From: Microvirga terricola
GTDB lineage: Bacteria; Pseudomonadota; Alphaproteobacteria; Rhizobiales; Beijerinckiaceae
Assembly: GCF_011777495.1 (NCBI RefSeq)
Contig: NZ_JAATJS010000002.1
Coordinates: 62,001-126,000, forward strand
Length of the DNA stretch: 64,000 nucleotides
Direction of reading: 5' to 3'
Position numbers and translations under genes: made by a program. Within the stretch, counting starts at the first letter, position 1; the number at the start of each line of letters is the position of its first letter. Under the pieces are notes generated by a model, which was not told where the DNA came from, searched no databases, and worked only from the letters and a program-made list of their open reading frames with translations. Of this stretch, positions 9,512 through 17,522 are shown in pieces.

Positions 9512-10186
9512 CTATGTCCGTGGCAGGGCCCCGAACATAACGATCCGCCAAATGGAATCGAAGTGGTTATCCAACTCGGACGAGGTCGGTCGAAACTCAG
9601 GGTTCAGGAGCACCTCATGAAGCGCTTGGGCGGTCACGAAGAAGCCGAGCTGCCTCGCGAATTGCGTCGCATTGCTGAGAGTAAGGAGCCCCATCTTTTG
9701 GGCATTCTCGACAAGCGGTTCAAGCACCGCCGTGATGCTATCACGGGTCCGGGCGAACTCGTTAGCGACAACGGGAAAGCGAGGCGCCTCTGCAGCGCAC
9801 ATTCGGTAGAGGTCGACATTCCCGGGGGTGATGATCATAGCAAGCAACGATCGACAGGCATCCCGAAGCGATGACAGAGGATCCGACGCCCTGACCTCAA
9901 GCGCCTGAATGTGACCCAGCATCCGCTGCCGGTCGATGGCAACCGCAGCCGCAAACAGCGCCTCTTTTGAAGGAAACCGGCGATAAATGCTATGCTTGGC
10001 GGTGCAGCATGACGCCGCAATATCATCCATCGTCGTTGCCGCATACCCTTTGAGCCGGAACACCTGAAGGGCCGCCTCAATGATCGCGTCCGACAGTTCC
10101 ATCGCCTGGGCACGGCTCGGTCTTCCGCGCCCGCGTTGTGCGGCAACGTTCTGCGGGGTGTCGTCGAGGTCAGACCGATCAAGCAT
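9512..10186 (-). CDS. TetR/AcrR-family transcriptional regulator
   Basis: About 224 residues from the ATG at 10186. A longer TTG start at 10255 is possible but adds an unrelated leader and its ribosome site is too close. The N-terminal helix-turn-helix is clear: IIEAALQVFRLKGYAATTMDDIAASCCTAKHSIYRRFPSKEALF. The rest is an all-helical ligand and dimerisation domain ending in a TetR_C-like part (ATQFARQLGFFVTAQALHEVLL). The ligand is unknown. No efflux or catabolic gene is divergent from it within 300 nt, so its usual target may have been lost, or it acts on itself or on distant genes. Confidence 0.8.
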   Translation of the reverse strand: MLDRSDLDDTPQNVAAQRGRGRPSRAQAMELSDAIIEAALQVFRLKGYAATTMDDIAASCCTAKHSIYRRFPSKEALFAAAVAIDRQRMLGHIQALEVRASDPLSSLRDACRSLLAMIITPGNVDLYRMCAAEAPRFPVVANEFARTRDSITAVLEPLVENAQKMGLLTLSNATQFARQLGFFVTAQALHEVLLNPEFRPTSSELDNHFDSIWRIVMFGALPRT

Positions 10187-10255
10187 CGGGCAGTCATATA
10201 CCGGGTTAGGTAATTTTCCAATCCAGTTACAAACTGGGCCCGCAACCCGAGACAA

Positions 10256-10272
10256 CCTTCTTTAGAAGAAGG
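10256..10272. promoter_or_regulatory. Palindrome upstream of the TetR gene
   Basis: CCTTCTT-TAG-AAGAAGG, a perfect 7-bp inverted repeat 70 nt upstream of the chosen start. It is a candidate operator for the adjacent TetR protein, inferred from position and symmetry. Confidence 0.35.
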
Positions 10273-10541
10273 GCCGCTCCAAAGCGCAGAGCCACTATGT
10301 CGGGTTCCTCCGGGTCACATTTAGAGCACTATGGTTCTTTTTCGTGCCCTTCGGCCTGAAGAATAGCTCGCTCATGCCTCGACAGTAAGTCCGCCTCCAT
10401 CTATTTAATGAACTACTGGGTTATTTTTTAAACCAGTTTGGTCAGCCATTGGTTTCGCCTCCTTCGGTCAGACCCTTTCAGTCGAAGGCCGCCTGAACCG
10501 TTTCGAGCTTTTGGCGATGGCCCAGTTGGGTTGAATATACA

Positions 10542-10799
10542 ATGTATCAACGCAAGACTGCAGGCCGTGGGCCATTGGAAAATGAGCTGACATTTCTTCA
10601 AGATCTGGCCCGAGGACCTCGTCCTGTCACCGTCGGCCCTCTCGGACGTTGCCTCAAGCGTGGCTGGTGCAAGCCGATCCAGCCGCCGGAGGCCTCGGCG
10701 CGTGGGGCATCAAAACCTGCCCTCTATGCGATCACCGCTGACGGCCTTGAGGTCGTTGCCCGCGCGTCGGCCGGGGAGCTTCGCGTCCGCAGACGATGA
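10542..10799 (+). CDS. Small hypothetical protein
   Basis: 85 residues with no recognised family name. The middle (VTVGPLGRCLKRGWCKPI) followed by YAITADGLEVV resembles the recognition part of small winged-helix proteins, in which 'YxITxxGLE' is common, so a DNA-binding role is possible. The ribosome site is weak. It stands alone between the TetR gene and the convergent porin terminator. Confidence 0.45.
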   Translation: MYQRKTAGRGPLENELTFLQDLARGPRPVTVGPLGRCLKRGWCKPIQPPEASARGASKPALYAITADGLEVVARASAGELRVRRR

Positions 10800-10885
10800 A
10801 GCCGGCGCTTTGCTTTTTGCTGATAGCCAGCAGTAGTTGATGAACCGCGCCTAGCGACACTCGCGACGCATCCCAGCTCTCTAAT

Positions 10886-10915
10886 AAAAAGCCCCGGCAT
10901 TTCCGCCGGGGCTTT
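10886..10915 (-). terminator. Intrinsic terminator of the porin gene
   Basis: On the minus strand GCCCCGGC pairs with GCCGGGGC across a 6-nt loop and is followed by a run of T (the A-run at 10886-10890 on the plus strand). It lies 24 nt after the porin stop. Confidence 0.8.
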
Positions 10916-10938
10916 CTTCGATTTGTTGGGAGCGCCGA

Positions 10939-12285
10939 TCAGAAGTCGCGCTGAATGCGCAAGCGCCCTTCCACAGCATCGGACGAGCCAATTGATGTGA
11001 ATGGGCCCGTCGAAACCCGACCGCGAGGATCGACCCGGGCGTAGATCACCTCGAGGCCAAGATCCAGGCCGCTGACCGGTTGCCAGATGACGTTGCCGCC
11101 AATGCGGTACTCGTTGAAGTCGACCAGACCAAAGCCAAAGCCTGTCGCGTCGATTCCACCCGCAGCAGCACCATAGTTCACCCGCATGTACGATCCCAGC
11201 AGGTTGGAGCGGATCCGCGGTGTCCAATAGTGGCGGAACCCACCAGCAACAGCCCAGGCTTTCGTGCGCTCGATATTACCGGTGTTGGCGTTGATAAAGC
11301 CGTCCGTCAGGAGAATATTGCCAGCTCCGAGCTCTGTAGAAGGACCGGCGATCGTTCCGTTCGAACCGACTGTCCCCCCGTTCAGGTAGCCCACCGCACC
11401 GTCAGCGTAAGTCGCACTGACCCACAGGGCGTCGCCGGGTGCGATCTGCGGCAAATTCACGCCGATTGAAGCGGCAATAGCGAAACCGTACTCGGTGTCC
11501 GGATAATTAGCGACCGCCCCAAACTGAGTTGGAAGCGAGACCAGGTTGTTGCTGCGGATCTGATGAAGAGCGCCTGAGAGTTGCGCCGTGCCCCAGGTGC
11601 CGGTGTATTTGAGATTGCCGACGACGTCGGGCGCGCGCTCGCCAGCGTAGTTGAGCGCCGAAGAGGCTGGGCCGCCAGCGATGAACCCGGATTGCCGGCG
11701 CTCGATGCCATCTTCGATCGCCAGCGTTGCCGAGAAGCCGTTGCCGAACGTGAAGGTGTAAGCCAGCACATCCACATTGGGCGCGTCATCAAAGCGCAAG
11801 GTCCCCATGTTTTCCGACGGAAGATCGGTGTTCGAGAAGAATGAGTCGAGACGGCCAGCCGTCAATCCGCCGAACTGGACGAATGCCGACTCAACATCAG
11901 CAGATTGCGGGCGGACAACACCGGTTCCACCAAACGGCGTGCCCGAGCTGCGCGTGATCTCGAAGCGGACAAAACTGCGCACCAGACCGTAAGCCGTTGC
12001 GGTACGCGCATCGAGTTGGATGCGGCCACGAGCTCGGAAACCAAGAGCGTCGGAGGAGCGCGCAAACGGCGTGTCGAACAGGTAATCGGCGCGAACACGT
12101 CCGCCGATACGCAAGCAGGTCTCAGTGCCCGGGATATAGAAGAATCCTGCACCGTATGTATTGCAGACGCGAACGTACTCAACGGCCGCTGCCTTTCTCG
12201 CCGGAAGATCGGCCGCATTGGCTCCCGCAACAGCTACAAGAGAAGCAGCTGATGCGAGGAGAAAGCTCTTAACGAGCGTCATCAT
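10939..12285 (-). CDS. Outer-membrane porin, Porin_2 family
   Basis: 448 residues from the ATG-ATG start at 12285, which has a GGAGA site. Upstream in-frame codons lack signal-peptide character. A signal peptide (TLVKSFLLASAASLVAVAGANA) is followed by ADLPARKAAAVEYVRVCNTYGAGFFYIPGTETCLRIGGRVRADY, the typical N-terminus of alphaproteobacterial Porin_2 proteins with two conserved cysteines. The remainder alternates beta-strand segments and ends in an aromatic residue (RIQRDF), needed for outer-membrane assembly. It forms a general diffusion channel. It is monocistronic with its own terminator. Confidence 0.9.
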   Translation of the reverse strand: MMTLVKSFLLASAASLVAVAGANAADLPARKAAAVEYVRVCNTYGAGFFYIPGTETCLRIGGRVRADYLFDTPFARSSDALGFRARGRIQLDARTATAYGLVRSFVRFEITRSSGTPFGGTGVVRPQSADVESAFVQFGGLTAGRLDSFFSNTDLPSENMGTLRFDDAPNVDVLAYTFTFGNGFSATLAIEDGIERRQSGFIAGGPASSALNYAGERAPDVVGNLKYTGTWGTAQLSGALHQIRSNNLVSLPTQFGAVANYPDTEYGFAIAASIGVNLPQIAPGDALWVSATYADGAVGYLNGGTVGSNGTIAGPSTELGAGNILLTDGFINANTGNIERTKAWAVAGGFRHYWTPRIRSNLLGSYMRVNYGAAAGGIDATGFGFGLVDFNEYRIGGNVIWQPVSGLDLGLEVIYARVDPRGRVSTGPFTSIGSSDAVEGRLRIQRDF

Positions 12286-13304
12286 TTGTCTCCAAAAATT
12301 CAAGAACGTCGAGATCGGCACACGCATTGCGAAGCAACTCATGGCCATGAAATTGCGAACGGTTCGTCCCATTCGCTGCGGCGACACTAGACAGCGAAAA
12401 TTCCCGTTCAAGCGAATTGCCGCAGCATCATCGCATTTGTGCCAAATTCCCCCGGAGATGTTGCAAAAACGTGACCTGAAATCGCAATAACATTATGAAA
12501 AGACTTGATAATTTGTGTTTCACACGAGTTGACAATTTCGCGCGAAAGCGGTTGATTGCATGCGTCTTATTCATCTCGAAACACGGATGGTGAGACCTCC
12601 CAAAAATTCAGGATTGAGACCCGGAATTTTGGCCCGGTGGAAATTCCACCGGGCTTTTCTCATGTATGCGTGAGACGATGCGATCACCGCTCATGTGCGA
12701 GTGTTATCGCCAGCTGCACAACAAGGCGGGGGGAGGTCGATCCGATTTCGAGGCGGCACCTGATTGATCACACCGATCATTGGTGCAACAAGCGTCGAGC
12801 GTGACCGATGTTCTTCTTCAAATCCATGACAGCGTTCGCGACGACTCCCATGCATCAATCGATTTTCATCATGCACAAGTGACAGGCGCGATACGTCCAC
12901 AAGGCTCATCTCTTGCTCGCTGAGCATTTCGAGTGGCTCGCTGCATGAGCAGTCGCAATCACTCTGACGTCTTTCTGTTCGTAGCCAAAGCCTGCGACAA
13001 CTTGAGCCGCCCTGGCGCTAGTCCGCCTCCCTGCGGCACTAACGTCACGCATGACTTCGCGCATGGCCTCCAGGCACGGTTTCTTCGGTGAGGTTGTGCG
13101 TAGGTTCCCTCGCGGACGAACTCATCCGCTCATGACCGAGATTCTGCCGACCCGCCGCGGACAAAGCCGCTACGTTCATGCCTCCTCAGCATCCATCACC
13201 GCGACAGGACGGAGCATTTTCATTGTTGGCTTGCGGCCAGCATGCTCCGATAAGATCAGCTCGAAAGGGAGAGTGGCCACAGCATGCCTCTCTTCATCTT
13301 GATA
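12286..13304. other. 1-kb region without a supported gene
   Basis: Short open frames on both strands (for example 12691-12927 minus and 13051-13302 plus) show no recognisable family and no convincing ribosome sites. The first 250 nt include the AT-rich porin promoter region. A stand-alone terminator at 12632-12660 suggests a small RNA. Confidence 0.5.
12552..12660 (+). ncRNA. Candidate small RNA ending in an orphan terminator
   Basis: A GCCCGGTGG / CCACCGGGC hairpin (12632-12654, 5-nt loop) followed by TTTTCT forms a good intrinsic terminator, yet no gene precedes it. Upstream, TTGACA at 12529-12534 followed after 17 nt by TTGATT could be a sigma-70 promoter, with a weak -10. The intervening transcript carries a single-stranded CCTCCC stretch able to pair with Shine-Dalgarno sequences, as in several alphaproteobacterial sRNAs. 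The 5' end is an estimate. Confidence 0.3.
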
Positions 13305-14537
13305 TCAGTGCCCGCCGAGCACAAGAGTCCTGATGGGGAGCAACAACGCTTGGATTCGCAGGATCATGGCATGCACAAGCGCAACGGCATCCACTGCGTG
13401 CAATGCCACACGTTGAATGGCGCCAACCTCGTTCGAAGCAAGCAGCTCGTGGTTACTGGTATAGGCGTTGGCGATGCAGCTGCTCCCGGGGGTGACGCCA
13501 TCGAGCCCGCCATCGTAGAGAGGCTCAAGATAAACCAGGATGGTTCCCGGCCGCGTTACCTGCTGTGGGTCGAGCAGCTGCTCGCCGCTGCGGACCTGAC
13601 CGGTGGCGATGAAGTCCTGCACACCGGTCACCACCATCGGGACGATCGTCCAGGGCTTCGACGCGCAAGTGACCTCGGCAGCCATGCCGACCTGCATGAC
13701 CGGGGCCTCGACTTGTCCGAAGCCGGCCTGTAGGCGCCCCCGCCCGGCACCCGCGGGGATCAGGACCCCGGCCGGCCGCATGAGCGGGTTGACGACGTCG
13801 CCCACCCGCAGCGTGAACTGCTCCACCCGCCCGTCCACACCGGCCCGGACTACTGTCTTCGCCAGTTCTACCTCGGCCTGGGCCAACTCCCCTTCGGCGC
13901 GTGCCTTCTCGGCGGGGAAGAGAGTGGAGATCTGCGCCTCGGCCGCCTGTTTGGTGGCGACGGCGGCGTCAATCGCGCCTTGGCGTCCCTGCAGGGTGAC
14001 TTGGAGTTTCTCGATATCTCGAAAGGCGACATTGCCTGGACTGCGCCGATACAGCTCCTGTTTGGTCTCCAGCTCATCCACGGCCTGCTGATAGGCGCCC
14101 TTAGCCTCCTGGATCTTGCCCTCTGCCTCCAGGATACCGGCTCGCGCTACCACCTGCTTCGCGTCGACCTCGGCTATCTTGCGGCGTGCGGTCTCCACGG
14201 CCGCCTCCTGCTTTGTGCTGTCGAGCCTGAAGATCGGTGCGCCCTGCTTGATCTCGCCGCTGACGCCCACGTAGGTCTCAGCGACCCGGCCGTTGGTTTC
14301 GGGCAGGATCGGGACGGTTCTAAAGAACACGGTGACGTTGTTGGTCGACGGATGATTATAAAAGATCACCGTGATGAGCCCCACGGTGAGCATCAAACAG
14401 GCAGTGATCCCCCACCGCAACTCGAACCACACCGAGTAGAGCGTGATCTCCTTGCCGAGCCGCTTTCCCTGGACGTAGCGGCGGTAGAGATAATCCGGGA
14501 GGATCGTCAGCAGGGAGCAGAGAATTAGCTCAAGCAT
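13305..14537 (-). CDS. HlyD/EmrA-type membrane-fusion protein
   Basis: 410 residues. The N-terminus has a membrane segment (ITACLMLTVGLITVIFY), then a first half-lipoyl region (TVPILPETNGRVAETYVGVSGEIKQGAPIFRLD), a long coiled-coil hairpin (residues about 110-215, rich in Ala/Glu/Gln) and the second lipoyl half (TVVRAGVDGRVEQFTLRVGDVV). Such proteins link an inner-membrane pump to an outer-membrane channel. The ATG at 14537 has an AAGGA site. It overlaps the 3' end of the small membrane protein gene by 8 nt, indicating translational coupling. No pump gene is adjacent, so the transporter partner is unknown. Confidence 0.85.
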   Translation of the reverse strand: MLELILCSLLTILPDYLYRRYVQGKRLGKEITLYSVWFELRWGITACLMLTVGLITVIFYNHPSTNNVTVFFRTVPILPETNGRVAETYVGVSGEIKQGAPIFRLDSTKQEAAVETARRKIAEVDAKQVVARAGILEAEGKIQEAKGAYQQAVDELETKQELYRRSPGNVAFRDIEKLQVTLQGRQGAIDAAVATKQAAEAQISTLFPAEKARAEGELAQAEVELAKTVVRAGVDGRVEQFTLRVGDVVNPLMRPAGVLIPAGAGRGRLQAGFGQVEAPVMQVGMAAEVTCASKPWTIVPMVVTGVQDFIATGQVRSGEQLLDPQQVTRPGTILVYLEPLYDGGLDGVTPGSSCIANAYTSNHELLASNEVGAIQRVALHAVDAVALVHAMILRIQALLLPIRTLVLGGH

Positions 14538-14994
14538 CAATAAGTTCCTTATGACCGCCCGCAGAAGGACTTATTGGTTTATCCGGCACATTGCCCGCAT
14601 CCTCCCCCGGCTTGGTGCTGGCGATGGGTTTTTGCTGTACCTCGGTTGGCTTGATGCCAGCGATCTTCTCGAGTGATCCCGCAATCCTGGTGAGGGGTGT
14701 TGCGAAATCGGGCATGTCAATCAGTGCAAGCAGCAGGCCCACCACCCAAAAAAGATGCACGTGCGTGAACAGGGCCAGCAGGCACAGCACAGCGACGATC
14801 TCGGATTGCAACTTCTCGGACTTATGCGCCATGCGCTCTGGAAGCGTGTGCAAGAGAAAGAACAGATTACCTACGGCCAGCACGGCCAGTATCAGGATCA
14901 CGGCCATTCCCACCATGAGAACGTCCGTATCGCCGGGCGCGGTGATGAACGGCGGCAAATGGTGAGGTGCAGCGGGGTGGAGTGATGCGCTCAA
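14530..14994 (-). CDS. Small inner-membrane protein paired with HlyD
   Basis: 154 residues with two or three membrane segments (VLMVGMAVILILAVLAVGNLFFLL and IVAVLCLLALFTHVHLFWVVGLLLALI) and a polar C-terminal tail. It starts with TTG at 14994, supported by a GGAGG site 5 nt upstream; the first in-frame ATG lies inside the first membrane helix. Small proteins of this kind are often found just before HlyD-like fusion proteins and may anchor or regulate the pump. The function is not established. Its promoter is shared with the divergent AcrR-like regulator. Confidence 0.7.
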   Translation of the reverse strand: MSASLHPAAPHHLPPFITAPGDTDVLMVGMAVILILAVLAVGNLFFLLHTLPERMAHKSEKLQSEIVAVLCLLALFTHVHLFWVVGLLLALIDMPDFATPLTRIAGSLEKIAGIKPTEVQQKPIASTKPGEDAGNVPDKPISPSAGGHKELIDA

Positions 14995-15060
14995 ACTGGC
15001 CTCCGAGAGAAAATTTCAGGTGCGTTCGAAGCAGGCTTGTCTGTTAGCAGCGCTCATATA

Positions 15061-15079
15061 TACATACCGCATGTTTGTA
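15061..15079. promoter_or_regulatory. AcrR/TtgR-like operator
   Basis: TACATAC-CGCAT-GTTTGTA is a 7-bp inverted repeat with one mismatch that closely resembles known AcrR-type operators (TACATACxxxxxxGTATGTA). It lies between the regulator gene and the HlyD operon and would control both. Confidence 0.6.
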
Positions 15080-15108
15080 TAGTGCGGCGGCGCACTCCGA
15101 GGGATCCC

Positions 15109-15738
15109 GTGAGGCGGACAAAACAACAGGCTGAGGAAACGCGACAAACTGTACTTAGCGCAGCTGAAACGTTGTTTCTCGATCGCGGCTATGAACACGT
15201 GTCATTAGACGAGATCGCCGCTGCATCAGGGGTGACTCGTGGCGCAGTCCATTGGCATTTTCAGAACAAGCAGGGTTTGCTTTTCGCAATTCGTGACAAG
15301 TTGCGGTTGCCAGTTCAGGAATTGTCCGACCAACTCGAAGGCAACGGGGAAATGGCTCCAGTCGATGCGCTCGCAAACGCAATCTCGGACACATTTGCTC
15401 GATTGCAGGCCGATCCGCGCCACCGTGGATTGCTGAAAGTGTTATTGCGTCTCGATGTGACGGACGAGACAAACAGCGGCGACATCTTTCAGAAAGAATT
15501 TAGGGCGTCTCTTCGCCATATCTTCGACATTGCATCCCGTAGCGGCAAACTGGTCCCGCCTTGGACGCCCGAGTCTGCCACGGTAGCTTTCAATGCTGTC
15601 GTAGGAGGTCTTCTCGTGCAGTGGGCACGCGGCCTGCCTGACTTCGAACTGATTCCAGATGCAGAAGCAATTATACGTACACTATTGACAGCTTGGCAGA
15701 CACCCACGGACGCAATCTCAGCCAAAGCTGCTCGCTGA
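15109..15738 (+). CDS. AcrR/TtgR-type TetR-family repressor
   Basis: 209 residues from GTG at 15109. The N-terminus RRTKQQAEETRQTVLSAAETLFLDRGYEHVSLDEIAAASGVTRGAVHWHFQNKQGLL is a classic AcrR helix-turn-helix. The C-terminal domain continues to the end as in multidrug-efflux repressors. An upstream TTG at 15037 is in frame, but that leader is encoded by the operator palindrome, so the GTG, which has a GAGGG site, is preferred. It is divergent from the small-membrane-protein/HlyD operon, its likely target. Confidence 0.8.
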   Translation: MRRTKQQAEETRQTVLSAAETLFLDRGYEHVSLDEIAAASGVTRGAVHWHFQNKQGLLFAIRDKLRLPVQELSDQLEGNGEMAPVDALANAISDTFARLQADPRHRGLLKVLLRLDVTDETNSGDIFQKEFRASLRHIFDIASRSGKLVPPWTPESATVAFNAVVGGLLVQWARGLPDFELIPDAEAIIRTLLTAWQTPTDAISAKAAR

Positions 15739-15798
15739 TCATTATTTGCGTCCGGTATCAAGCGCCTGACGCAAGTCTCTCTAATCAGCCAGTCCGTG

Positions 15799-15921
15799 GC
15801 CGCTGCCCGTGTGATCCTGAGCGGCATCGAGATGGTGCGCATGATGCGGTAAGGACAAGCGAAGTACGCCTGCACTTTGCAGCCGACGCTCGCGCGGCAG
15901 TTTGACCTGCTCACCGCATAA
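15799..15921 (+). pseudogene. IS6-family transposase C-terminal remnant (copy 1)
   Basis: The plus strand reads AAARVILSGIEMVRMMR, then a TAA, then GQAKYACTLQPTLARQFDLLTA and a stop. This matches the end of IS6/IS26-type transposases (GIExMxMxRKGQAKYA). The stop at 15850-15852 replaces a lysine codon. The rest of the element is missing. The other parts of the gap 15739-16091 show no gene. Confidence 0.65.
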
Positions 15922-16091
15922 GCGCTTCACAGCGCCCCAGCTATCTCCTTTCCCCCGCCCAGAATTTGCGACGCAACGGAAAACCGCATGGGCACTTGCT
16001 CGCGCGCGACCGAATACTTGAACTGAGGTGGGTGGCCGGCGGACGGAAGCCACTGCCTGCGCGGAAAAACCGGCCCTGTTTTTCTGTACGA

Positions 16092-16790
16092 CTAGTCGTG
16101 CGCTCCTTCGGCGAGCAGGAGCAGCTTGTGAGGATCGCGGATCATGATCCGTTGACGTCCACCCGCAACGAGGCCTTGGCTCTCCCAGGCGCTCAGGACG
16201 CGGCTTACGGTGTGTAGTGTCGTGCCCGTCATTTCGGCCACGTCCTGGCGCGTGATCGGGAAGTCGATCTGGACGCCCGCCTCGATCTTGCGGCCGGCCT
16301 GCTGCGCGAGGCGGAGCAGAGTGTGTGCGATGCGGCGCTCGACCTCCTCCGTCGACATCTCGACAACCCTCGTATGGGCATCTTCTAGTCGGCGGCCAAC
16401 GGTCTGGAGCGTGTTGACCGCGAGCCCGGGATGCGTCGCCACGAGGCGGGGCCACGCCGTGGACGGCCAGACCAGAGCGATGCTGTCCACCACTGCCGTT
16501 GCCGTCGCCGGATAGGTTTTGCGGCCAATGGCCATGGCAACGCCGAACAGTTCGCCGGGCGCCACGAAGCGAACCACCACCTGCTGTCCGTCGGGGGTGA
16601 GTTTGAACACCCGCAGGTGCCCGTGCAACAGGACAAAAAAGGAGTGGGCCTCCTCCTCCTGCTGAAACACATTCGTCCCCTTCGGATAGCGCACCGACTG
16701 CGCCTCCTGAAGCAACTTGTCGATCTGCTCCGGCGCGAGCCCCGCGAAGATGGGGACATCCGCCACAAGGGAACGATCAATGCCCGCCAT
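16092..16790 (-). CDS. nnrR: NnrR-like Crp/Fnr-family regulator
   Basis: 232 residues: a cyclic-nucleotide-binding-like sensor domain (residues 10-125), dimer helix and winged helix with FPITRQDVAEMTGTTLHTVSRVLSAWESQGLV. The recognition helix TTLHTVSR is like that of rhizobial NnrR proteins, which respond to NO and activate nir/nor genes. The protein has no cysteine at all, so it cannot carry the Fe-S cluster of FNR. An AGGAG site precedes the ATG. It lies 0.7 kb from nirK and is the best candidate to bind the TTG-N8-CAA boxes in this window. The exact signal is inferred. Confidence 0.8.
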   Translation of the reverse strand: MAGIDRSLVADVPIFAGLAPEQIDKLLQEAQSVRYPKGTNVFQQEEEAHSFFVLLHGHLRVFKLTPDGQQVVVRFVAPGELFGVAMAIGRKTYPATATAVVDSIALVWPSTAWPRLVATHPGLAVNTLQTVGRRLEDAHTRVVEMSTEEVERRIAHTLLRLAQQAGRKIEAGVQIDFPITRQDVAEMTGTTLHTVSRVLSAWESQGLVAGGRQRIMIRDPHKLLLLAEGAHD

Positions 16791-16850
16791 GTCATCTCCT
16801 CAGACCGAATTGGATCAACAACGCTCACTAGTATCGCTTCTAGCGCATCT

Positions 16851-16878
16851 CGCGGAAAAGTGGACCCAGTTTTCCGCG
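16851..16878. repeat. Extragenic inverted repeat
   Basis: CGCGGAAAA and TTTTCCGCG flank a 10-nt centre. It resembles palindromic extragenic elements common in rhizobial genomes. It lies upstream of the NnrR-like gene, but no functional link is shown. Confidence 0.4.
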
Positions 16879-16980
16879 GGATCGACAGCCGGCGCGCGGC
16901 AAGCGTGGCTTTTGGTTCGAATGAGGAAATGGGTCTGCTGTGAGAGGTACGCTGTCCAGTTTCGGGCAACGACCACTGGG

Positions 16981-17376
16981 TTAGAGACGATCCGCCCCAT
17001 GCCGCTCGAGATTGCGGGCCTTGACCATATCCTCCGCGCCGCGAGCCGCCGCCGTCTTGATGTCTTCGAAGAGGAGCGCAATCTCCTCGAAAACGCTCAG
17101 ATCTATCTCGTCCATCGCGACAGTATCCAATTCGCCGACAAGCTCGAGCAGTGCAGCGATGCGGTCGGCTTGATGTCTGGCATCAAGGATCAGGCCGCGA
17201 AGCTGGCGCCGGGTTTCGAGCGCCTCGAACCGTTCAAGCGCGGCGTCGACCTTGCCGCGGCACCGGCAGTCCAGGTCGAGCGTACCCACCACGGTGCGGA
17301 TCCGGGCTAGAAGTTGAGACGGTTTGGTTTCCGAGGGCTGATCCTCCACGCCGACCTTGTGCAACACCGGTTCCAT
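16981..17376 (-). CDS. Hypothetical protein near nirK
   Basis: 131 residues from the ATG at 17376, which has a GGGAGG site. It is acidic and helical, without signal peptide or membrane segment. Cysteines are limited to LDLDCRCRGK. I recognise no family. It lies between the NnrR-like gene and nirK on the same strand, about 100 nt after the nirK terminator, so it is probably transcribed separately. Position suggests, but does not prove, a role in nitrogen-oxide metabolism. Confidence 0.5.
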   Translation of the reverse strand: MEPVLHKVGVEDQPSETKPSQLLARIRTVVGTLDLDCRCRGKVDAALERFEALETRRQLRGLILDARHQADRIAALLELVGELDTVAMDEIDLSVFEEIALLFEDIKTAAARGAEDMVKARNLERHGADRL

Positions 17377-17471
17377 CGGTCCCTCCCTGTCGGTAGCAAA
17401 ATGAGACGCCCGTGGTCCGGTGCCGCTTCGATTAGCGTTGGCTACTGAAGGACTCACCGTCTCGTTTCATG

Positions 17472-17499
17472 AAAAAAAGTCCGGGCTATGAGCCCGGAC
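17472..17499 (-). terminator. Intrinsic terminator of nirK
   Basis: On the minus strand GTCCGGGCT pairs with AGCCCGGAC across a 3-nt loop and is followed by seven T. It lies 24 nt after the nirK stop. Confidence 0.85.
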
Positions 17500-17522
17500 C
17501 TCGTTGTGTTTTCTGCAACCTC

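Noticed and set aside
12691..12927. Minus-strand frame of 78 codons
   Set aside because: No family match, no good ribosome site, in a region with no neighbouring operon.
15037..15108. TTG start extending the AcrR-like protein by 24 residues
   Set aside because: The extension is encoded by the operator and lacks a ribosome site.
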